A DNA stretch of 64,000 nt from positions 124,001 through 188,000 of the forward strand of contig JAFRQQ010000002.1 of assembly GCA_017428525.1 (NCBI GenBank), in the 5' to 3' direction. Shown here piece after piece: positions 58,894 through 64,000 of the stretch; position 1 is the stretch's first letter, and each line of letters opens with the position of its first letter. The notes beneath the pieces are model-generated. The model did not search any database. It was not told where the DNA came from and saw only the letters and a program-made list of their open reading frames with translations. The translations under genes were made by a program, and so were the position numbers. The DNA is from Clostridia bacterium (GTDB lineage Bacteria; Bacillota; Clostridia; Oscillospirales; Acutalibacteraceae).

Positions 58894-58927
58894 ATTATAT
58901 CACCACCGACCTACTATGTCAATAGGT
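58894..58927 (-). promoter_or_regulatory. metY-cysK promoter with Rrf2-type box
   Basis: On the minus strand TTGACA (58917-58922), 17-nt spacer, TATAAT (58894-58899), consensus hexamers. The -35 lies inside the imperfect palindrome ACCTATTGACATAGTAGGT (58909-58927, minus), with CCTA-N9-TAGG ends, the same box as at the iscS promoter. Confidence 0.85.
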
Positions 58928-58941
58928 TTTTGATAATTTTT

Positions 58942-59343
58942 TCAGTTTTTTTCGGACGCCGTCCCGTTTTTCTCCGAATTCCGCTGATAATCCTCCAGCG
59001 CGGCGTGAATGGCCTCCTCCGCGAGCACCGAGCAGTGCATCTTGTAATCGGGCAGCCCGTCGAGCGCCTCGGCCACCGCCTTGTTGGTCAGCTGCATGGC
59101 CTCGCTGACCGGCTTGCCCTTGATCAGCTCGGTTGCCATAGAGCTGGAAGCGATGGCGCTGCCGCAGCCGAAGGTTTCGAATTTTACATCCTGAATGACG
59201 TCGTCTTCGATCTTTAAATACATTTTCATAATATCGCCGCATTTGGCGTTGCCGACCTCGCCGATGCCGTTGGCGTCCTCGAGGATGCCGACGTTGCGCG
59301 GATTGCGGAAATGATCCATCACTTTTTCACTGTAGAGTGCCAT
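58942..59343 (-). CDS. iscU: Fe-S cluster scaffold protein IscU/NifU-like
   Basis: 133-aa scaffold on which IscS builds 2Fe-2S clusters. Three cluster cysteines C35 (GNAKCGDIM), C60 (FGCGSAIA) and C104 (MHCSVLAEE) are present, with the usual D37; the stretch MALYSEKVMDHFRNPRNVG is typical of the clostridial NifU N-terminal-type scaffold. It follows iscS by 19 nt (AGGAGG site) and ends just before the metY promoter. No hscAB, iscA or ferredoxin follow, so this is the minimal two-gene iscSU form. Confidence 0.94.
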   Translation of the reverse strand: MALYSEKVMDHFRNPRNVGILEDANGIGEVGNAKCGDIMKMYLKIEDDVIQDVKFETFGCGSAIASSSMATELIKGKPVSEAMQLTNKAVAEALDGLPDYKMHCSVLAEEAIHAALEDYQRNSEKNGTASEKN

Positions 59344-59362
59344 TTTTTATCCCTCCTGTCAA

Positions 59363-60550
59363 TCAAAGAAGAAACGGTGTTTTTCCGGCGCAGAGATCCC
59401 GCCAGACGGGCGAAAAGCTGCGCAGATGCGCGACAACCTGCGCGACGGACTGAATGAGATAGTCCACTTCTTCGGCCGTGGCGTCCTCCCCGAGCGTGAG
59501 CCGCAGGGAGCCGTGCGCCACGTCGTGCGGCCGGCCGATCGCCAGCAGCACGTGGCTGGGATCCAGCGCGCCGGAGGTGCAGGCGGAGCCGGAGGAGGCG
59601 CTGATGCCGCGGTCATCCAGCAGGAGCAGGAGGGATTCGCCCTCGATGCCCTCAAAGCAGAAATTGACGTTGCCGGGCAGACGCTGCACCGCATCGCCGT
59701 TGAGCGCGGCATGCGGGATTTCCTGCAGACCGCGGATCAGCCGTTCGCGCAGAACGGTCAGCTTTTCCGCGTTGGCACTGAGGCTTGCGACGGCTTCCTC
59801 GAGCGCCGCCGCCATGCCGGCGACGCCGGGCACGTTTTCGGTGCCGGCGCGTTTCCCGCGCTCCTGCGCGCCGCCCTCGATCAGATTCGTCAGTCGCACG
59901 CCCTTCCTTGCATACAGGAAGCCGACGCCCTTCGGGCCGTGGAATTTATGCGCCGAGGCGGAGAGCAGATCGATCGGCGCCGCGCCGACGTCGATCGGCA
60001 GATGCCCGACCGCCTGCACGGCGTCCGTGTGGAACAGCACCCCGTGCGCCCGGCAGATTTCACCGAGCGCGCGGATCGGCTGGACGGTGCCGATCTCATT
60101 GTTGGCATACATGATCGTGACCAGGCAGGTGTCCGGACGGATCGCCGCTTCCAGCGCGGCCGGATCGACCAGACCGGTGGGAGAAACCGGCAGGAGCGTG
60201 ATCTCGAAGCCTTCTTTTTCCAGCTTCTGCAGCGTGTGGAGCACGGCGTGGTGCTCGATGGGATCCGAAATGATGTGGCATTTGCCGGCCTGTTTCCCGA
60301 GCGCCGCGGCGGAACGGATCGCCTGATTGTCCGCCTCCGAGCCGCCGGAGGTGAACAGGATCTCGCGCGGCTGCGCGCCGATGCTGGCCGCGACCCGCTC
60401 GCGGGCGTCTTCCAGCGCGGCCTTTGCGCGCTGGCCGATGGTATACAGGCTGGAAGGATTGCCGAAGGTGTCTGCCATCAGGGGCAGCATGGCGTCGATC
60501 GCCGCGCGGCTCATTTTTGTTGTTGCGGCATTGTCCGCATAGATTTTCAT
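59363..60550 (-). CDS. iscS: Cysteine desulfurase IscS/NifS-type
   Basis: 395-aa PLP enzyme that releases sulfur from cysteine as an enzyme persulfide for Fe-S and tRNA thiolation. PLP Lys202 in SASAHKFHGPKG; catalytic Cys324 on the mobile loop SGSACTSGALDPSHVL. The NPSSLY and EHHAVLHTL blocks are standard for the group. The ATG at 60548-60550 follows GGAGG (9-nt spacing). Divergent from the Rrf2 regulator gene and first gene of iscS-iscU. Confidence 0.96.
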   Translation of the reverse strand: MKIYADNAATTKMSRAAIDAMLPLMADTFGNPSSLYTIGQRAKAALEDARERVAASIGAQPREILFTSGGSEADNQAIRSAAALGKQAGKCHIISDPIEHHAVLHTLQKLEKEGFEITLLPVSPTGLVDPAALEAAIRPDTCLVTIMYANNEIGTVQPIRALGEICRAHGVLFHTDAVQAVGHLPIDVGAAPIDLLSASAHKFHGPKGVGFLYARKGVRLTNLIEGGAQERGKRAGTENVPGVAGMAAALEEAVASLSANAEKLTVLRERLIRGLQEIPHAALNGDAVQRLPGNVNFCFEGIEGESLLLLLDDRGISASSGSACTSGALDPSHVLLAIGRPHDVAHGSLRLTLGEDATAEEVDYLIQSVAQVVAHLRSFSPVWRDLCAGKTPFLL

Positions 60551-60619
60551 TCCTATATGCCTCCGTTGATACGATGTCCGTTCTGTCGCCTGCGACGAAG
60601 CGGCCGCGGAACTGCCTGT

Positions 60620-60652
60620 ATTATAAACCAATTCGCCTACCGTGTCAATAGG
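60620..60652 (-). promoter_or_regulatory. iscS-iscU promoter with Rrf2-type box
   Basis: On the minus strand TTGACA (60643-60648), 17-nt spacer, TATAAT (60620-60625). The box CCTATTGACACGGTAGG (60652-60636 minus) overlaps the -35 exactly as at metY. Confidence 0.85.
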
Positions 60653-60686
60653 TAAATAGAAATTTGCAGATTTTTCGCCTCCGCGC

Positions 60687-60716
60687 TTGATTTACCCACT
60701 TACCCTATGGTATAAT
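60687..60716 (+). promoter_or_regulatory. Promoter of the Rrf2-type regulator gene
   Basis: TTGATT (60687-60692), 18-nt spacer, TATAAT (60711-60716). CCTATGGTATAATAGG (60704-60719), with CCTA and TAGG ends but 8 nt apart, covers the -10 and may be a weaker autoregulatory box. Confidence 0.7.
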
Positions 60717-60739
60717 AGGAAAAAAGGAGGCGGTTGCGC

Positions 60740-61138
60740 ATGATTTCAACCAAGGGGCGCTATGCGCTGCGCGTGATGATCGAGCTGGCCGAGCATCAGG
60801 GGGACGGCGCCGTTCCGCTTAAGGATATCGCTCAGCGGCAGCAGATTTCCAAAAAATATCTCGAAATCATTGTCAAGGAGCTCGTGCGGGGCAAGCTGAT
60901 CCGCGGCGCGAGCGGCAAGGGCGGCGGCTACATGCTCTGCCGCGCGCCGGAAACCTATACTGTCTGGGAAATTCTGCAGCTGACGGAAGGATCGATGGCC
61001 ACGGTGGCCTGCCTGGCTTCGGGCACCGTCGACTGCCCGCGCGCGGGTGAATGCAAGACCCTGCCGATGTGGGCGGAGTATGACCGCATGACCCGGGCGT
61101 TTTTCACCTCGAAAAAGCTCAGTGATTTTCTGACATGA
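60740..61138 (+). CDS. Rrf2-family regulator, IscR/CymR-like with cluster cysteines
   Basis: 132 aa; ATG at 60740 follows AAAGGAGG (an upstream TTG is unlikely). Winged HTH with ISTKGRYALRVMIELAEHQG and ISKKYLEIIVKELVRGKLI, then GKGGGYMLCRAP, classic for Rrf2. Three cysteines C91, C99 and C105 (C-x7-C-x5-C) match, with a slightly different first spacing, the Fe-S ligands of IscR (x5, x5). It is divergent from iscS-iscU. CymR of Bacilli lacks these cysteines and controls cysteine genes; here one Rrf2 protein may do both jobs because its box also occurs at metY-cysK. Confidence 0.9.
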   Translation: MISTKGRYALRVMIELAEHQGDGAVPLKDIAQRQQISKKYLEIIVKELVRGKLIRGASGKGGGYMLCRAPETYTVWEILQLTEGSMATVACLASGTVDCPRAGECKTLPMWAEYDRMTRAFFTSKKLSDFLT

Positions 61139-61495
61139 GCTGCGCGGCAGCAAGCAGGAATCAATCGGGATCTGCGGTGGCAAAATGAATCAACGCTAAA
61201 GACGCCGGTTCTCCGTTAAAAGTACATCATCAAAAAAACAACCGTCCGCAAACGGCAGCATTTCATAACCCAGTGTTGTCGAAAAGAGCGCCTTTCACGC
61301 ACGCAGGGTGTTCATAAACCTGTAATCCTAAATTGATTTCAATAATAATTGTTGCGGGACTGTCGGGCAGGGTTGGTTACGGAATTGAAAGCAACGATGG
61401 AACGCAGAACAATGAAAGAAATCGAAAAGAGATGAGAAGCAGATGATCCATTTGATATTGAGATCAAATGAGATTCTCTGCGAAACGGAGGAATT
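61139..61495 (+). other. 357-bp region without a recognisable gene
   Basis: I see no ORF with a convincing start signal and no known RNA. A small hairpin CATTTGAT-attgag-ATCAAATG sits just before the next gene (about 61449-61470), and a direct AT-rich stretch precedes it. Confidence 0.6.
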
Positions 61496-61738
61496 ATGGT
61501 TTATGTGAAACGCTGCGAATATGATCTTGACACTGGGAAGCTGGAGATGGAGGACGTTGACGGTACGCGTTATTCCATTGACGTGTACATGGTGGAAGAT
61601 CTCTGCGCCGACACAATGTATGAGCGATCGGCGCTGGATTATCTGCTCTACAATGAGCCGGTGAAATACGTTAATCTGTTGTTGTCCGGTGAGTTGCGAG
61701 AATACGTTCAGCAGCATCCGATCTATCTGGAAGATTAG
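61496..61738 (+). CDS. Small acidic protein, DUF6061-like
   Basis: 80 aa, ATG after CGGAGGAA. Begins VKRCEYDLDTGKLEMEDVDGT, with MYERSALDYLLYNEPVKYVN in the middle, the pattern of a small family of unknown function (DUF6061-like in my memory; moderate certainty) found in gut Firmicutes. Acidic and Tyr-rich, soluble. No operon partner; an intrinsic terminator follows. Confidence 0.6.
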   Translation: MVYVKRCEYDLDTGKLEMEDVDGTRYSIDVYMVEDLCADTMYERSALDYLLYNEPVKYVNLLLSGELREYVQQHPIYLED

Positions 61739-61775
61739 CGATTACCTTTAGTGAAAGCCTATCAAATAACACGTT

Positions 61776-61818
61776 CGCCCCAATCGCAGTTTTAACGGCT
61801 GCGGTTGGGGCGATTTTT
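61776..61818 (+). terminator. Intrinsic terminator after the DUF6061-like gene
   Basis: CGCCCCAA-t-CGCAG paired with CTGCG-g-TTGGGGCG around a nine-base loop, followed by ATTTTT. Confidence 0.9.
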
Positions 61819-61970
61819 ATGGCTTTTTTTGAAGCGTTCTGTCAAACCTTGGGCAAACAATTCTATTGACACAATCAAGACTTGCTTTGGTATCTGAGCT
61901 TGTTTTTCAACAATAAATTAACCATCTTTTCATACGCCCGAGTCTCTGGGTGAAATGTATCTGATCGTTT

Positions 61971-64000
61971 TCACAACGTCTCTTTGATCGCTTGGGTGAT
62001 GACCGGCAGACTGCCGAACAGGCCCTTGAAGAAAGCGATCAGTTTTGCGAAGAAGCCGGTGTTGACCTTGACGGTTTCGGTTTCGCTCTCCGCAAGCACG
62101 CTGCCGTCGCCGCCGATCAGCTTCGCCTGTACGGTGTAATCTGCCGTCGCCTGCTTGACGGTGCAGGTCGCACCGGTTTCCGCTTTTTTATCGCTGACAA
62201 ACCATTGGATCGTCGCGTCGGCGGGGGCGTTTTCGGTCACGGCCGTGAAGGTGACTGTCGCCTTATAATCGACGGATTTCGTCGCCGTGTAGTTTTTGAT
62301 CGTGACGGTCGGCAATTTTGTATACACCGCGCTGACCGTCAGATCGCCGATGCCGAGCGTGAAATCCTCCCATGCACCGGCATAACCGGGCTTCTCCGGC
62401 ACGGCGGGCGGGGTTACGCTTTCCGTCAGAACGGTGAACGGGAGCTTCTCGCCGATCTGTTTGCCGTCAGCCATAAAGGTGACATAATATGTAACCGGCT
62501 CAAACACCGCAGTAAACGTCAGGTCCTCGGCGGGCATGGTGTCCGGTACGGCCGGCGTCCAGCCGGTGAAGGTGTAGCCCTCCTTCTGCGGGATGCGCGG
62601 CTGCCAGATGGGGCCGCCGTAGGGGATCGTGCTGCTGCCGATGCTTTGCTCATCCACGAGATAGGTAATGGTGTATTCGATGGGGGTATAGACTGCCTCG
62701 ATCGTGATGTCGTGCGCGGGCAGCGTGTAGGTCGGCCACGCGCCGGTATGCCCTTCCTTCTTGGGCACGTCAGGCAGTGTGATGGATTTCTGCCCGTAGA
62801 CAAACGGGATCTTCGCGATGGTTGCGCCATCCGCAATGATTGTTGCGTAATAAGTGATCTGCGAATAAACCGCCTCAACCGTCAGATCGGCAGTGCCGAG
62901 CGTGAAAGGCTGCCAGACGCCGGAATAGCCGGTTTTCTCCGGCACGTCGGGCGGGGTGATGCTTTCCGTCAGAACGGTAAACGGGATCTTCTCGCCAACC
63001 TGTTTGACGTCAGCCACAAAGGTGGCATAGTAGGTGATCGGCTCATAGATCGCCTCAATCGCAATATCCTGCTCGTTGAGGATATACGGCGACCACGCGC
63101 CGGTGTAGCCCGGCTTTTCCGGAATGTCCGGTTCTAAAATGGATTCTTGCGTTGCGGTGAAGGTTTCGGTTGCGTAAACCTCACCGTCAACGACAAAGGC
63201 GGCAGTGTAGATTTCGCCGAGGCAGTGGATGCGAGCACACAGTAAGGGTTGATTGTTATTACCAATTTGGATTGTTTGCCATTCCGCTCTGGTTCCATGG
63301 AAATAGACATCCGTCAGCCCGGTGCAAGTTTGAAATGCAGTATTGCCGATACTTGTCACGCTGCCCGGAATTGTAATGCTCTCCAGCGCGGCACAGTAGG
63401 AAAATGCGCCGACGGCGATCTCCGACAAACCGTCCGGGAGCGTAACCTGCGTCAAAGCGGAATGGGTAAACGCGCTTCTGCCGATGGTTTCAACACTGTC
63501 CGGGATTGTAATGCTCTTCAGCGCAGTGCAGTAACTAAATGCATAATAGCCGATGCTTTTGACGCTGTTGCAGACTGTGACGCTTGTCAGCCCATTGCAA
63601 CCGTCGAACGCAAAATTACCGATGCTCGTGACGTTACCCGGGATCGTGATGTGCGTTAGCCCGGTGCAACCACTGAATGCAGAATTCCCGATGTTTGTCA
63701 CGCTGTCCGGGATCGTGATGCTCGTCAGACCGGAACAGCCGAAAAATGCAGAACTGCCGATATCCGTTACGCTATCCGGGATTGCAATGCTCATCAGTCC
63801 GGCACAGCCGAAAAATGCAGAACTACCGATATCCGTTACGCTGTCCGGGATCTCAATACGCGTAAGGGACATGCAGTTTTCAAACAGCATTCGCGGCAAG
63901 TCGGTCATGCCATTCGGAAGCGTGACGCGCTGCAATCCGGTACAGTCGCAAAACGCCCCTTTGCCGATCTTTTTGATGCTGTCAGGAACCGTGATATTTG
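61971..64000 (-). CDS. LRR_5 / B-repeat surface-type protein, 5' end beyond the window
   Basis: About 676 residues are visible; the frame stays open to the right edge (the visible part begins NITVPDSIKKIGKGAF), so the start and any signal peptide lie outside. Visible layout from N to C: about ten BspA-type leucine-rich repeats (IPDSVTDIGSSAFFGC type), a transition (HGTRAEWQTIQIGNNNQ), then about five Listeria/Bacteroides-like B repeats of 60-70 aa (for example EPVTYYVTFMADGKQIGEKL with PEKPGYAGAW), an Ig-like module (TIQWFVSDKKAETGATCTVK) and a short hydrophobic end (FFAKLIAFFKGLFGSLP). There is no LPXTG signal. BspA-type proteins commonly bind host or microbial surfaces. Confidence 0.85.
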   Translation of the reverse strand, partial: NITVPDSIKKIGKGAFCDCTGLQRVTLPNGMTDLPRMLFENCMSLTRIEIPDSVTDIGSSAFFGCAGLMSIAIPDSVTDIGSSAFFGCSGLTSITIPDSVTNIGNSAFSGCTGLTHITIPGNVTSIGNFAFDGCNGLTSVTVCNSVKSIGYYAFSYCTALKSITIPDSVETIGRSAFTHSALTQVTLPDGLSEIAVGAFSYCAALESITIPGSVTSIGNTAFQTCTGLTDVYFHGTRAEWQTIQIGNNNQPLLCARIHCLGEIYTAAFVVDGEVYATETFTATQESILEPDIPEKPGYTGAWSPYILNEQDIAIEAIYEPITYYATFVADVKQVGEKIPFTVLTESITPPDVPEKTGYSGVWQPFTLGTADLTVEAVYSQITYYATIIADGATIAKIPFVYGQKSITLPDVPKKEGHTGAWPTYTLPAHDITIEAVYTPIEYTITYLVDEQSIGSSTIPYGGPIWQPRIPQKEGYTFTGWTPAVPDTMPAEDLTFTAVFEPVTYYVTFMADGKQIGEKLPFTVLTESVTPPAVPEKPGYAGAWEDFTLGIGDLTVSAVYTKLPTVTIKNYTATKSVDYKATVTFTAVTENAPADATIQWFVSDKKAETGATCTVKQATADYTVQAKLIGGDGSVLAESETETVKVNTGFFAKLIAFFKGLFGSLPVITQAIKETL

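Noticed and set aside
61328..61717. 129-residue minus-strand frame opposite the small gene at 61496
   Set aside because: The plus-strand gene has a good ribosome binding site, a recognisable family pattern and its own terminator; the minus frame has none.
1..64000. CRISPR array, prophage or insertion sequence
   Set aside because: No short regularly spaced repeats, integrase, transposase or phage structural genes were seen. The regular 69-bp repeats at 46009-46535 are coding leucine-rich repeats.

Overview
The window is high-GC DNA from a Gram-positive anaerobe, most likely a Clostridia lineage close to Oscillospirales/Ruminococcaceae. The taxonomic call is an inference. It rests on the rpsF-ssb-rpsR operon, a Bacillus/Clostridium-type SOS box at lexA, a SAM-I riboswitch on metK, a DUF951 protein, an anaerobic sulfatase maturase, LRR_5/BspA-type proteins, strong AGGAGG ribosome binding sites and many consensus sigma-A promoters with 17-bp spacers. 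I see no prophage, insertion sequence, CRISPR array or rRNA; one tRNA (Thr-CGT) is present.

Left part (1-20.1 kb) is mostly housekeeping: tsaC (partial), prfA, a DUF951 protein, an S1-domain protein, a GNAT enzyme with a D,D-carboxypeptidase, a phosphoesterase, a short-chain dehydrogenase, a lipoprotein, tRNA-Thr preceded by a truncated copy of its own 5' end, a TetR-type regulator with an RluA-type pseudouridine synthase, uvrC, rsmD-coaD-coiled-coil protein, a beta-helix lipoprotein, a sulfatase divergent from its radical-SAM maturase, and rpsF-ssb-rpsR.

Middle part (20.3-43 kb) holds the more unusual material. From 20335 to 27185 a translationally coupled operon encodes an MFS-like carrier, two small membrane proteins and four proteins that share the same ends (signal peptide at the N-terminus, one membrane helix plus a Lys-rich tail at the C-terminus). 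Three of these are long tandem SH3-like paralogs and one is a miniature with almost no ectodomain. From 32076 down to 27267 a five-gene operon pairs a split transketolase and a class III aminotransferase with two SCP2-like proteins; I know of no described pathway with this set. Then come DUF4474, M28 peptidase, phosphoesterase and K+ channel genes, metK-glycosyltransferase under a SAM-I riboswitch, and a MacB-like ABC transporter divergent from a TetR regulator across a perfect palindrome.

Right part (43-64 kb): mgtE behind a long structured leader ending in a terminator that also buries the ribosome binding site; a cytosolic LRR protein; a Ca2+/Mn2+ P-type ATPase under a yybP-ykoY (Mn2+) riboswitch; a YhhN-like protein; a serine hydrolase; lexA; small enzymes; and a sulfur island. 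The island consists of an Rrf2/IscR-like regulator divergent from iscS-iscU, followed by metY-cysK. The iscS and metY promoters carry the same CCTA-N9-TAGG box over the -35, and metY-cysK is preceded by a short Cys-containing leader ORF with terminator and antiterminator segments that look like a transcription attenuator. The window ends inside a second, secreted-type LRR/B-repeat protein.
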